DNA of 64,000 bases, taken from NCBI GenBank assembly GCA_046483385.1, contig JAWODG010000069.1, positions 1 through 64,000 of the forward strand, given 5' to 3'. A program made the position numbers and the translations under genes. The notes beneath the pieces were generated by a model. It had not been told where the DNA came from. It was given only the letters and a program-made list of their open reading frames with translations, and searched no databases. This DNA comes from B1Sed10-231 sp046483385 (lineage in GTDB: Bacteria > Planctomycetota > Brocadiia > SM23-32). Shown here piece after piece: positions 9,157-17,403 of this stretch (the stretch's first letter is position 1; every line of letters starts with the position of its first letter).

Positions 9157-11235
9157 TCAGTTCTCGGGCAAAAGTTCAGCCAGTTGCTCTCGCAGTTCGT
9201 CCGGTTGGTGCACGGGCCGGCGGCAGGCGCCTCCCGAGCAGAGGTAGGCGGCGGACCGGTCGGCGGATTCCTTGCCCTGCAGTAGCGGGAGCTCGGCGGC
9301 CACCTCCTCCGCCTGTCCCGCCCGCGCGCCGGCCAGCGTCACGTGCGGCAGGTAATACTGATCGGTCACGCGACGCAGTTCCCCGTCGCTCGACTCGATG
9401 AGCACCAGTTCTCGTGGTTCGGCAAGGAACCGCAGGGCAGCGGAAAGCAGGTGGCCCACGTTGCTCGGACTGCGCTCCATGAGTCCGGCGGTCTCCCGCA
9501 ACATGCGCTCGGCCAGTTCACCGGTCCGTTCGGTGACGTCCAGCGCGTCCAGTCTCAGGAACACGTGGCAGGCTGCGGAAATCCCCGATGCCACGGGTTC
9601 GTCGCTCATCTCCGTGCCGCTGCCGATGAGGTCTTCGTGTGCGGGGCCGACTTCGCGGAGCAGGTCGTGTTCGTCGTCCCAGAAGTCGTTCACGATCCGG
9701 TCAACGAACTCGCAAGCGCGCCGCAGATGCGTCGTGTCGAACGTGCATTCGTAGAGGTCCAGCAGGCCGGCGGCCATGAGGGCATAGTCGGACAGGTAGC
9801 CGGGCACGTCTCCGGGGCCTTCGCGCCACACGTGAAGCAGGCGGCCGTCCGCGCGCAGCCTCTGGTTGATGAATTGCGCCGCCTCCCCGGCTGCGCTGAG
9901 GTAGCGTTCGTCCCCGGTGGCGCGGAAGAGACGGGTCAGGCCGCTCATTGCCAGGCCGTTCCAGTCGGCCAGTATCTTCCTGTCTTTCTCCGGGGCCGTG
10001 CGTTCGCGCCGCTTCTCCAGCAGGAGCCGCCGACCGTCGGCTATCATCCGGCGCGCCTCTTCTTCGTCCACGCCCTCAATCTGCCCCGGCGGGACGGCGC
10101 GGTACATCACGTTCAGCCCGTCCTCCCAGTTGCCGGCCTCGGTGGCGCCGAAGTGGCTGGCCACTACGCGGCCCTGCTCCGGCCCGAGGCAGTCCATCAG
10201 TTCCTGCCACGTCCATGCGTAGTAGCGGCCCTCCTCGCCTTCGCTGTCGGCGTCCTGCGCCGAGTAGAACCCGCCTTCGGGATGCTTCATCTCGTCCAGC
10301 AGATAGCGGGCGGCTCCGGCGGCCGTCTCGGCATAATCATCCCGGCCGAAAGCCCGGGCGGCGTCCGCGTAGAGGCCGATGAGCTGAGCGTTGTCGTAGA
10401 GCATCTTCTCGAAGTGCGGCACGCGCCACCACCGGTCCACGGTGTAGCGGTGGAAGCCCCCGCCTAACTGGTCGAACAGGCCGCCGTTCTGCATGTTGTC
10501 CAGCGTCATGGTCAGCATCAGCCGCGGGCGCTCGTCGCCGCCGGAGTGCCAGTAGCGCAGCAGCCAGTCCAGAAGTTGCGACTGGGGGAACTTCTGCGCC
10601 GTGCCGAGTCCCCCGGCCTTCAGGTCGAACCGTGAGACGACGCTCCGCAGGGCCTCCTCCATCAGCTCCCGGGAGAGGCCGCCTTCGGGCGCCGGGGGCA
10701 CCACGGTTTCGTTGATGGCCTCCAGCATGTCGTCGGCGGTCGAGTCCACCTCGTTGCGCCGCCGGTCCCACGCATCTCGGACCGAGCGCAGCACGCGCGG
10801 AAAGCCCGGCCTGTCCCCGCGGTCTTCCGGGGGGAAATACGTTCCGCCGTAGAATGGCGCTAGCTCGGGCGTCAGGAAGACGGTCAGGGGCCACCCGCCC
10901 GAGCCCGTCATGAGCTGCACGGCTCGCATATAGACCCTGTCCAGATCGGGCCGCTCCTCCCGGTCCACCTTGATATTGACGAAGTTCTCGTTCATCAGGC
11001 GGGCGATACCCGGGTCTTCGAAACACTCCCGCTCCATCACGTGGCACCAGTGGCAGGCCGAGTAGCCGATGCTCAGCAGGATGGGGGTCTGTTCGCGTCG
11101 GGCCCTCTCCAGCGCCTGGGGGCACCAGGGGTACCAGTCGACGGGGTTGTAGGCGTGCTGCTGCAGGTAGGGGCTGGCGCAGTCTATCAGGCGGTTGGTT
11201 TCGCGCGAGTCGTCTGCACGTTGGTTTTCGCTCAT
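9157..11235 (-). CDS. DUF255 thioredoxin-domain protein (YyaL/SPATA20 family)
   Basis: A 692-residue cytoplasmic protein with an N-terminal thioredoxin fold (DUF255) and a C-terminal (alpha/alpha)6-barrel resembling N-acylglucosamine 2-epimerase or glycosidases. The signature YSACHWCHVMERECF near residue 55 carries the CxxC pair, followed by NENFVNIKVDREERPDLD. Length is typical. The start ATG overlaps the stop of the phosphoribosyltransferase gene by 4 bp (ATGA), implying translational coupling. Family function is not established; a redox or sugar-related role is usually inferred. Confidence 0.9.
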   Translation of the reverse strand: MSENQRADDSRETNRLIDCASPYLQQHAYNPVDWYPWCPQALERARREQTPILLSIGYSACHWCHVMERECFEDPGIARLMNENFVNIKVDREERPDLDRVYMRAVQLMTGSGGWPLTVFLTPELAPFYGGTYFPPEDRGDRPGFPRVLRSVRDAWDRRRNEVDSTADDMLEAINETVVPPAPEGGLSRELMEEALRSVVSRFDLKAGGLGTAQKFPQSQLLDWLLRYWHSGGDERPRLMLTMTLDNMQNGGLFDQLGGGFHRYTVDRWWRVPHFEKMLYDNAQLIGLYADAARAFGRDDYAETAAGAARYLLDEMKHPEGGFYSAQDADSEGEEGRYYAWTWQELMDCLGPEQGRVVASHFGATEAGNWEDGLNVMYRAVPPGQIEGVDEEEARRMIADGRRLLLEKRRERTAPEKDRKILADWNGLAMSGLTRLFRATGDERYLSAAGEAAQFINQRLRADGRLLHVWREGPGDVPGYLSDYALMAAGLLDLYECTFDTTHLRRACEFVDRIVNDFWDDEHDLLREVGPAHEDLIGSGTEMSDEPVASGISAACHVFLRLDALDVTERTGELAERMLRETAGLMERSPSNVGHLLSAALRFLAEPRELVLIESSDGELRRVTDQYYLPHVTLAGARAGQAEEVAAELPLLQGKESADRSAAYLCSGGACRRPVHQPDELREQLAELLPEN

Positions 11236-11924
11236 GATGCTTGCTCGCTCCCGGCCCCGGCCCTCCGGAGTATCTGAAGGGCCTCCTCATCGGTCAGATC
11301 GTGCCATCGGCGGTAGAAAGAGGCGACGGCGAACGATCCCGGCCTCTGCGCCCTGAGGCAGTATAGCTGGTCAACTTCGGGCTCGATGCGCCGCACCGTG
11401 TGCATCGGGGCCACCGGCACTGCCACGCTCAGGCTTGCCGGGTGCTTGCGGCGCAGTTCGCCGACGGCGGCCTCCATGGTCACGCCGCTGGCCAGCCCGT
11501 CGTCCACCAGAACTACGTCGCGACCCTCGACCGGTTCGCGACTTCGTGCTTCTTCGAAGGCGCGGGCACGCTCCCGGAGCCCCTCCAGCACGCGGTCAAT
11601 GATGGCCTCAATCCTTTCTTCCGTCAACCCCGCGCGTCGCACCAGAGGGTTGTTCAGAACGACGTCGCGTTCCAGCGTCACGGCCCCGAAGCCGGCCTCG
11701 GACGACATGGGAAGGGGCAGTTTGCGCACCAGCACGACGTTCATCGGCACGCCGAAGTGCTCCGCCACGGGCGCCCCCACGGCCACGCCGCCGCTGGGGA
11801 CGGCGACAACCACGTCCACCTCGGCGCCGCTGTCTTCCATGAATTCGGCCAGGACCCGCCCGGCTTCGGCGCGGTCGTGGAACTCGGGTCGCGCATGGTC
11901 GACAAGCTCTCCCACGTGCTGCAT
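11232..11924 (-). CDS. Phosphoribosyltransferase-family protein
   Basis: A 230-residue type I phosphoribosyltransferase fold protein. The PRPP-binding signature VVLVDDGLASGVT is clear, preceded by VVAVPSGGVAVGAPVAEHFG. Stand-alone proteins of this kind (COG1926-like) are common beside AMMECR1/radical SAM or erythromycin-esterase-type genes, and their base substrate is unknown. It lies 24 bp after the AmrS gene and overlaps the DUF255 start, so it belongs to the same operon. No hydrolase domain is fused to it. Confidence 0.85.
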   Translation of the reverse strand: MQHVGELVDHARPEFHDRAEAGRVLAEFMEDSGAEVDVVVAVPSGGVAVGAPVAEHFGVPMNVVLVRKLPLPMSSEAGFGAVTLERDVVLNNPLVRRAGLTEERIEAIIDRVLEGLRERARAFEEARSREPVEGRDVVLVDDGLASGVTMEAAVGELRRKHPASLSVAVPVAPMHTVRRIEPEVDQLYCLRAQRPGSFAVASFYRRWHDLTDEEALQILRRAGAGSEQAS

Positions 11925-11948
11925 TCTGTCGCCCCCCGGCCAGACGGG

Positions 11949-12968
11949 TCAGTCGAAGATAAAGGGCACCGGGTGGCCGCACTCGGGACACTTCGGTTCG
12001 CTTATGGCCACCTCCGGTCGGCCGAGCCCGCTGCGTCGCACCAGCAAATGCCCGCATTCCGGGCAGCGGGTGTTCTGACCTTCGGGGGTCAGAACGTTGC
12101 CCAGGTAGATGTAGTTCAGCCCGGCCTCCTGCCCCAGCTCCTGTGCGCGTTCCATCGTTTCGACGGGCGTCGCGGTCAGCTCCGTCTCCTGGTAGTCCGG
12201 ATGGAAGCGGGAGATGTGCCACGGCATGTCCGCCGAGACATCCGCGATGAACTCCGCGATACCCTGAAGCTGCTCGTCGTCGTCATTCTGTCCCGGAACC
12301 ACGAGCGTCGTCACCTCGACGTGAATGCCGGCCTCGTGCATGGTCCGGATGGCCTCCAGCACCGGCTCCAGGTGAGCCCGGCAGAAGTGTCGGTAGAACT
12401 CCTCGGTGAACGCCTTCAGGTCCACGTTGGCGGCGTCGATCAGGCCCGCCATGGCGTCGATGGCTTCCGGGGTCTGGTAGCCGTTCGTGACGAAGACGTT
12501 CTTCAGGCCCTGGTCCTGCGCCAGTTCGGCGCAGTCCAGCGCGTACTCCATGAAGATGGTCGGCTCGGTGTAGGTGTAGGCTATGCTGGCGGCGCCCTGC
12601 CGGACGGCCTTGCGCACGGTCTCCTCCGGCTCGACGTAGCCTATGGACTCGAAGCCCGGCGTGGCGTCCACCTGCGAGATGCGCCAGTTCTGGCAGAACG
12701 AGCAGCGGAAGTTACAGCCCGGGGTGGCGATGGAGTGAGACTGCGTACCGGGCTGCACGTGATAGAGCGGCTTCTTCTCGATGGGGTCCAGATGCTCGGC
12801 GATCAGCCGGCCGTAGGTGTGGGTGTAAAGCGTGCCGTCCCGGTTCTCCCGCACCCGGCAGAAACCCCGCTTTCCCTCCGCGATGTGGCAGCGGTGGCTG
12901 CAGAGGTGGCAGTCTACTGCGTTCTCGTCACCGGTCCGGTAGAACCTGGCCTCGACGCGCTCGGTCAT
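11949..12968 (-). CDS. amrS: AmmeMemoRadiSam system radical SAM enzyme
   Basis: A 339-residue radical SAM protein of the AmrS family. The SAM-cluster motif is CNFRCSFC (CxxxCxxC), preceded by an N-terminal zinc-like Cys/His motif DCHLCSHRC and the family stretch PIEKKPLYHVQPG. The C terminus adds a zinc-ribbon (CPECGH twice), a rubredoxin-like tail seen in longer members. The start ATG overlaps the thiol peroxidase stop (ATGA). The Memo and AMMECR1 partners are not in the window, so it is an orphan here. Its reaction has not been defined. Confidence 0.92.
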   Translation of the reverse strand: MTERVEARFYRTGDENAVDCHLCSHRCHIAEGKRGFCRVRENRDGTLYTHTYGRLIAEHLDPIEKKPLYHVQPGTQSHSIATPGCNFRCSFCQNWRISQVDATPGFESIGYVEPEETVRKAVRQGAASIAYTYTEPTIFMEYALDCAELAQDQGLKNVFVTNGYQTPEAIDAMAGLIDAANVDLKAFTEEFYRHFCRAHLEPVLEAIRTMHEAGIHVEVTTLVVPGQNDDDEQLQGIAEFIADVSADMPWHISRFHPDYQETELTATPVETMERAQELGQEAGLNYIYLGNVLTPEGQNTRCPECGHLLVRRSGLGRPEVAISEPKCPECGHPVPFIFD

Positions 12969-13489
12969 CGGCCGGCCACCTCCCGGGCGGCCTCGAGGGC
13001 CGCTTCGTAGTCCGGATGATCGGTTATCTCCGGCACCAGTTCTTTGTAGGCGATATTGCTCTGTTCGTCCACCAGCCAGATGGAGCGAGCCAGCAGGCGC
13101 ATGCCTTCGATGAGGATGCCGTAGCAGTCTCCGAACTCCGCATAGACGTGGTCGGAGAGCACGGGGATACGGTCCACCCCCTCCGCGCCGCAGAAGCGGC
13201 CGAGCGCGAAAGGCAGGTCCTGGCTGATAGTCAGGACGACCACGTTGTCCGGCAGGTCGCCCGCCTCCTCGTTGAACCGCTGCGTCTGCAGCGAGCAGAC
13301 GCTGGTGTCAACGCTGGGCACGGCGCTGATGAGGATGACCTTGCCGGCGTAGTCGCTCAGGTGAACCTCGTTCCATTCGGCGTCGACGACGGTGAAGCCC
13401 GGCGCCTCGTCCCCGACTTGCGGTTGTGTGCCCGACAGTGTGACCGGGTTGCCCTCCAATGTAACCGTGCCTTGCTGCTTCTCAGCCAT
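12965..13489 (-). CDS. tpx: Thiol peroxidase (Tpx-type peroxiredoxin)
   Basis: Thioredoxin-dependent 2-Cys peroxiredoxin that reduces hydroperoxides. The 174-residue protein opens with the family leader (GNPVTLSGTQPQVGDEAPGF). The peroxidatic Cys65 lies in VDTSVC and the resolving Cys100 in GRFCG, the usual spacing for Tpx. The start has a plausible ribosome site. It is first in the six-gene overlapping minus operon leading to the radical SAM and thioredoxin-fold genes, and belongs with the superoxide reductase, rubrerythrin and encapsulin genes as oxygen defence. Confidence 0.95.
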   Translation of the reverse strand: MAEKQQGTVTLEGNPVTLSGTQPQVGDEAPGFTVVDAEWNEVHLSDYAGKVILISAVPSVDTSVCSLQTQRFNEEAGDLPDNVVVLTISQDLPFALGRFCGAEGVDRIPVLSDHVYAEFGDCYGILIEGMRLLARSIWLVDEQSNIAYKELVPEITDHPDYEAALEAAREVAGR

Positions 13490-13529
13490 CGGTCCTGTGC
13501 TCCTGTCTGAACCCGTTAGCCCCGTTGGG

Positions 13530-13667
13530 GGTTTCGTGTGCGGATGTGTCGTCCCTTGCGGGACTCCATCCCCGCGTTTCGGTCCGCTTCCCAGGGCTGA
13601 CGCCCCGGGCTAATATGTGGCGCCCGCTTCGCCGGCTTGCGGCGGCTCCCCGCCCGCTGCGTTCCGA
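13530..13667. repeat. Dispersed repeat, copy 1 (AGGGCTGACGCCCCGGGCTAA type)
   Basis: A palindrome-rich non-coding stretch containing CTTCCCAGGGCTGACGCCCC and GGGCTAATATG, then a CGCCCGC..GCGGC hairpin, preceded by a CCCTTGCGGGA hairpin. A related arrangement lies at 48541-48662. It fills the gap between the aldolase-like and tpx genes. Confidence 0.55.
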
Positions 13668-13670
13668 GCA

Positions 13671-14750
13671 TCAGTAGCCGTAGTCGGCCCGCACGCCGCT
13701 GCCGCGCGGCTTTGCCTCGAGGTCGATCAGCTCTTCCGCCTCCTCGGTCATGGAGCTGAACTTGTGCCACCACGGCCTGCTCACCTTCTCGGCCAGGCCT
13801 TTGATCTGCCGCATTCGGGGGAGAGCGATCCGGGCGAAGGACTGCGCCAGCGTGTCCAGGTCCTTCGTCTCCGGCAGGGTGAACGCCTCCTTGAAGTACG
13901 CCCTGCCGCACATGGGCCCCGCGAACAGGTCGCTGACCAGCGCGTACTGGGCGGCATACTGCTCGAAGTCGACCGCCGCGCTCAGCAGCAGCATCGGTCG
14001 GTCAACGATGGAGTACATGGTCACGGCGGCGCTGCGGATCTCGTCCGGGGAACTGATGCGCTCGATGGTGCCGTCCTTCTGCTCCATCCAGAGCACGGGC
14101 ACCTGGGTTTTGTAGAAATGACCCCACGGGCCGAAATCCTCGGCCATGCGGACGACGCCCTCGGGCAGTCGCCGCGCCATCTCGACTTTCGTCTCGGCCG
14201 GGCGCTGCGCAATGAGCGTCTCGTTGAACAGCGGCTTGCCCAGCTCGCAGCAGGTCTCGAACACGCCCTGCAGCCATTCGAGGTTGCGGTTCCAGCTTTC
14301 CTCGTGGTCGGGGTCGAGCTTCACCAGGGTCTTGAACGCGTCCACCTCGTCGGCCACCTCCTCCGGCTCGACGGCAAGCCGGGCCAGTTGGCCGCGACCA
14401 CCGTCGATCTCGACCGTGTTGGTGTCCTCCAGCCGGCCGATGAGCATGGTCTTCTCGCCCAGCAGTTCCCGGAAACCGGGGCTCAGGTAGGCCAGGTGGT
14501 TGAACAGGGCCGCCGAGGGGGTGCCCTCCAGCGCCTTTGCGAACCGGCGGCAGATGTCCCGCACGTCGTCGTCGGTCGCCTCGCGGTCCTCGCCGACGTG
14601 CTCCAGGTACGTGCCGAACAGCCGGAGGTAGGAGCTGTGCTGATCCGAGGCGAACACGTCCAGCGTTCCCCCCGGTGCGAACCGGGCCAGCACCCGGAAG
14701 ACCTCTTCACCTACACCCGTCCCGTCCTCGAATTCAGCCCACTGGGCCAT
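13671..14750 (-). CDS. LacD-like class I aldolase (tagatose-bisphosphate aldolase family)
   Basis: A 359-residue TIM-barrel protein resembling LacD/COG3684. Landmarks are the early ASDQHSSYLRLF (family: AIDQRG..), VKLDPDHEE, LFNETLI, a Lys in HFYKTQVPVLW at the position expected for the Schiff base, and the phosphate-binding end LLSAAVDFEQY with GPMCGRAYFKEA. LacD cleaves tagatose-1,6-bisphosphate, but related members use other ketose phosphates, so the substrate is open. The ATG has an AGAGGTGAG site. It lies 73 bp after the Hsp20 gene on the same strand and is separated from tpx by a repeat. Confidence 0.75.
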   Translation of the reverse strand: MAQWAEFEDGTGVGEEVFRVLARFAPGGTLDVFASDQHSSYLRLFGTYLEHVGEDREATDDDVRDICRRFAKALEGTPSAALFNHLAYLSPGFRELLGEKTMLIGRLEDTNTVEIDGGRGQLARLAVEPEEVADEVDAFKTLVKLDPDHEESWNRNLEWLQGVFETCCELGKPLFNETLIAQRPAETKVEMARRLPEGVVRMAEDFGPWGHFYKTQVPVLWMEQKDGTIERISSPDEIRSAAVTMYSIVDRPMLLLSAAVDFEQYAAQYALVSDLFAGPMCGRAYFKEAFTLPETKDLDTLAQSFARIALPRMRQIKGLAEKVSRPWWHKFSSMTEEAEELIDLEAKPRGSGVRADYGY

Positions 14751-14823
14751 TGCTGCTCACCTCTTCCTCGGCAAATGGAAAAGCACTTCCGGACCGGGAG
14801 TCAGCTTCGCCCCCGAACGCCGG

Positions 14824-15264
14824 TCAGGTAATCTCGATTCTTCGGCCGCCCTCCCGCTGCCTCTTCGGCATGGTCACGGTCAGGATGCCGTCTTCGTAGC
14901 GGGCGCCGGTGGCGTCGGCGTCCACGTCCACCGGCAGATGGATGATGCGATGGAAGTCTCCGGTCGGCCGCTCGCGGTAGTACGGTTCGGCCTGTTGTCC
15001 GAGTTCCGACGGCGGACGAGAGCCCTCGATGACCAGATGCTGCTCCCGGAGTGTGACGGAGATGTCCTCCCCCTTCATGCCCGGGATTTCGGCCTCGACG
15101 AGTATCTCGTCGCCGCTGTCGTAGATGTCCACCGCGGGATGCCAGAGGCCCTCCCGGGTGGTGGGCAGGGCGGGTCCGCCCATCAGGCGGCGCCACACTT
15201 CCCCCATCCGTTGCTCCATGCTCGGTTCGTCCGGGCGTGAACTGTTGACGTCGATCCTGGCCAT
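14824..15264 (-). CDS. Hsp20/alpha-crystallin small heat shock protein
   Basis: A 146-residue ATP-independent chaperone that holds unfolding proteins. The start is set at MARIDVNSS, preceded by an AAGGGGG ribosome site, rather than the longer open frame. The alpha-crystallin domain begins near HPAVDIYDSGDEI and ends with YEDGILTVTMPK, the conserved G-x-L motif; a C-terminal I-x-I-like RIEIT tail follows. It sits between the ferredoxin and aldolase-like genes. No CIRCE-type inverted repeat is visible upstream. Confidence 0.93.
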   Translation of the reverse strand: MARIDVNSSRPDEPSMEQRMGEVWRRLMGGPALPTTREGLWHPAVDIYDSGDEILVEAEIPGMKGEDISVTLREQHLVIEGSRPPSELGQQAEPYYRERPTGDFHRIIHLPVDVDADATGARYEDGILTVTMPKRQREGGRRIEIT

Positions 15265-15323
15265 TGTTGCCCCCTTGCCAGTATGTAGGCCGCCGACCCG
15301 GGCGGGGCCGGCGGCCGCGGTCG

Positions 15324-15512
15324 TCAGTCTTCCTCGACGATTATCGCTTCGGTCGGGCACTCCTCGGCCGCCTGCAGTACGGCCTCTTCATACTCCTCGG
15401 GCACCTCGTCCACGATGACTTCCGCGAACTCGTCCCCCATCTCGAAGACCTCGGGGCAGGTGTCCACGCACAGTCCGCACGCAATGCAGTCCTCAGTAAC
15501 CTCGGCCTTCAT
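15324..15512 (-). CDS. Small single-cluster [4Fe-4S] ferredoxin
   Basis: A 62-residue ferredoxin of the monocluster type, an electron carrier for radical or redox enzymes. Cluster ligands are in CIACGLCVDTCP near the N terminus with the final Cys in ECPTEAI. The protein is very acidic in its second half. The ATG at 15512 has a GAGGAG site; the frame extends five codons further but without a site. It may serve the radical SAM, superoxide reductase or rubrerythrin genes nearby, which is inference. Confidence 0.93.
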   Translation of the reverse strand: MKAEVTEDCIACGLCVDTCPEVFEMGDEFAEVIVDEVPEEYEEAVLQAAEECPTEAIIVEED

Positions 15513-15577
15513 CGCAACTCCTCGCAAATCAAGCAGGAAAAGAAAGTGACCTCACGGTGAGGTTGCGCCTACATTCC

Positions 15578-15606
15578 CCAATACAAAGAGGGCACGCCCT
15601 TGTCAA
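15578..15606 (-). promoter_or_regulatory. Probable ferredoxin promoter
   Basis: Minus-strand TTGACA (15606-15601), 17-bp spacer, then TATTGG (15583-15578), about 66 bp upstream of the ferredoxin ATG. The -35 is perfect but the -10 matches at only three positions. Confidence 0.35.
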
Positions 15607-15639
15607 GCGAACTCCCGGTGCCCGCTACCCGGTCTTCCG

Positions 15640-15690
15640 GGGCATTGTTCACCACGAAGGGCACGAAGAACTGGAACGGCAATCCGAGGC
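15640..15690. repeat. ACCACGAAG-GCACGAAG dispersed repeat, single copy
   Basis: Contains TTCACCACGAAGGGCACGAA, the same motif as the long inverted element at 57457-57563. The rest of the 15607-15817 gap has no recognisable gene; its end carries GAGGCGCGCAAGCTTCGTGC, similar to sequences near 5911 and 61251. Confidence 0.45.
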
Positions 15691-15817
15691 GCACCCACAA
15701 GACCGGAGATGCACGTGCGCCATCTGCCCTGGGTCCATCTTTCGGCTGCGTGCCCCCGCCTGAGGCGCGCAAGCTTCGTGCGTTGCGGTCTATCTTCGGC
15801 TGAGGGAACCCACAGCG

Positions 15818-16201
15818 CTAACTGACCGTTAGTGCCTTGTCGCCTTCCCAGACGCCATGGATGTTGCACAGGCCGAAAGCCCGCAGCTTCTGGTGGATGT
15901 GCTCGAGCTGCACGCAGAACTTCGCCACGGGGCAGGTCGTGACAGCCGTGAAATCCTGGCGACCCAGGTACGTCTCATCGGCGTAGAGTTCAATGAACTG
16001 GAAGTGATGGTCGTGCTCGTTCGGGTGGTCCTTGTACTTGCCCACCTCTACGACCACTTCAAAGCACTCGCCGGCCTCGACGCTGTCCGGGGCGCTGATG
16101 ACCGGCAGATGCTTCTTCTGCAGGTCGGTCATGTCCGCGGTGTCCTCGACCCGGTTCACCCCACAAAACAGATCGTCCTCGCACTTCTCCGCTGCACACA
16201 T
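15818..16201 (-). CDS. Superoxide reductase (class II desulfoferrodoxin/neelaredoxin)
   Basis: A 127-residue non-heme iron enzyme that reduces superoxide to peroxide without making oxygen, typical of anaerobes. The SOR core opens with KKHLPVISAPDSVEAGE; the catalytic Fe(His)4Cys ligands are suggested by the EHDHHFQFIEL histidines and CNIHGVW. The N terminus has a few Cys (CAAEKCEDDLFCG) but no complete desulforedoxin zinc site, so it is probably the one-iron form. The ATG at 16201 is chosen over an upstream TTG. Its promoter is almost fully consensus with a palindrome in the spacer. Confidence 0.88.
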   Translation of the reverse strand: MCAAEKCEDDLFCGVNRVEDTADMTDLQKKHLPVISAPDSVEAGECFEVVVEVGKYKDHPNEHDHHFQFIELYADETYLGRQDFTAVTTCPVAKFCVQLEHIHQKLRAFGLCNIHGVWEGDKALTVS

Positions 16202-16272
16202 GGTGCTGCCCCTCAAGGAAGGTGAAACGACTGCAGGCCGCTCCGGAGCCCCCGGCGGCCACTCAAGTCTCG

Positions 16273-16302
16273 ATTATAGGCCCGTCTCCGACGGGCTGTC
16301 AA
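16273..16302 (-). promoter_or_regulatory. Superoxide reductase promoter with palindromic spacer
   Basis: Minus-strand TTGACA (16302-16297), 18-bp spacer, TATAAT (16278-16273), both hexamers perfect. The spacer (16280-16296) is the perfect inverted repeat GCCCGTC-TCC-GACGGGC, placed where a repressor would block RNA polymerase. It lies about 70 bp upstream of the ATG and touches the end of the esterase gene. Confidence 0.75.
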
Positions 16303-17198
16303 TCACGGGACCGGTCCGCCAGGAACTCCACCACCGCGGCAGCGGCACCCTCCCGGTCGTGGTCGTGCAGGATGTGGTGATCGGACCGGCTGAAGACGGC
16401 CCGCTCCTTCACCGCCGCGGGCACTGTGGCAAGGTACTCCTCGGCCGCCTCGTGCGCGCAGACTCCGTCCCCCTCGGAATAGACGAGCAGCACGGGCATG
16501 GTCAGCCGCTCCCTGTCGACCTCCGCCAGGGCCCGGCGGCGTAGCTCAAACAAGACGTCCGCCGCGGACGTGGGGAAGGCCGTGTAGAGCAGCACTTCCT
16601 TCCGGCCTTCCCTGCGGTTGACGTGCAGCCCCATGCGCCCGCGCCAGGCCCACTTCAGCACCGGGGAGAGCACGGCGTTCCAGGTGCGGGCCGGCAGCAC
16701 GTAGTACCACTTGTGCCGCACGCGGAAGAACGGCGCAATGAGCACGAGGACGTCCGGCGGCTGTTCGGCCGCCAGGATGGTGGCCATCGTGCCGCCCATG
16801 CTGAATCCGACCAGTGCAACGCGGTCGTAGCGTGACGTCAGTTCCTCGTAGTGCTCGCGGGCGGTGCGCAGCAGGTCGTCGGCCGTCACGCCCTCCAGGG
16901 CAGCCGGTTTCGTGCCGTGGCCCGCCTGCACGGGGGCGCAGACGTCCCAGCCGGCTTCGTCCAGCTTCTCCGGCAGGTCGCCGAAGTCGGCGGGCGTGGT
17001 CAGCCAGCCGTGCAGCAGCAGGCAGGCGCGCTCCCGGCCGCGATCGATGCGCACCGGCTCCGCTCCCTGCATGATGCCGGTCTCGGGATCGGTCGGCACG
17101 GATGTGCCGCCCCTTCGGCAGGCGGCGCAGCCGACCAGGTTCATACAAACCAGCCCCAGCGCCACTAACAACGCGCCTCCGATGAACCATGTCACCAT
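16299..17198 (-). CDS. Alpha/beta-hydrolase lipoprotein (carboxylesterase/lysophospholipase-like)
   Basis: About 299 residues when started at MVTWFIGGALL, which has AAGGGAAGG 8-9 bp upstream; ATGs at 17207 and 17225 are also possible. A hydrophobic segment is followed by the lipobox-like LVGCAAC, so it is probably a lipoprotein outside the cytoplasm. The hydrolase core shows LLLHGWLTTPADF (oxyanion HG), nucleophile GFSMGG, a late Asp in VYSEGDGV and the catalytic His in SRSDHHILH. This resembles monoacylglycerol-lipase/Est30-like esterases. It is divergent from the transglutaminase gene. Substrate unknown. Confidence 0.85.
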   Translation of the reverse strand: MVTWFIGGALLVALGLVCMNLVGCAACRRGGTSVPTDPETGIMQGAEPVRIDRGRERACLLLHGWLTTPADFGDLPEKLDEAGWDVCAPVQAGHGTKPAALEGVTADDLLRTAREHYEELTSRYDRVALVGFSMGGTMATILAAEQPPDVLVLIAPFFRVRHKWYYVLPARTWNAVLSPVLKWAWRGRMGLHVNRREGRKEVLLYTAFPTSAADVLFELRRRALAEVDRERLTMPVLLVYSEGDGVCAHEAAEEYLATVPAAVKERAVFSRSDHHILHDHDREGAAAAVVEFLADRSRD

Positions 17199-17306
17199 TC
17201 TGCGCATCCTTCCCTTCCCGCTCATGGCCGCAGTGTAGCCGGCTGACGGGCCGGGCACAAGCCATCCGGCTGTTTCGCCTGTGATGGTCCTGCGGTCCGC
17301 GATTCG

Positions 17307-17337
17307 GTTGACAGACAGCCTGCCGGGGGGGCTACGA
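17307..17337 (+). promoter_or_regulatory. Possible transglutaminase promoter
   Basis: TTGACA at 17307-17312 and TACGAT at 17332-17337 with a long 19-bp spacer, about 65 bp before the ATG. The perfect -35 is the main support. Confidence 0.3.
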
Positions 17338-17403
17338 TAGAATACGGGTATAAGGATGCCATCCTGTGCGATCTGCTCTTTTTGTTTTGCCGGGAGAGAC
17401 GTC

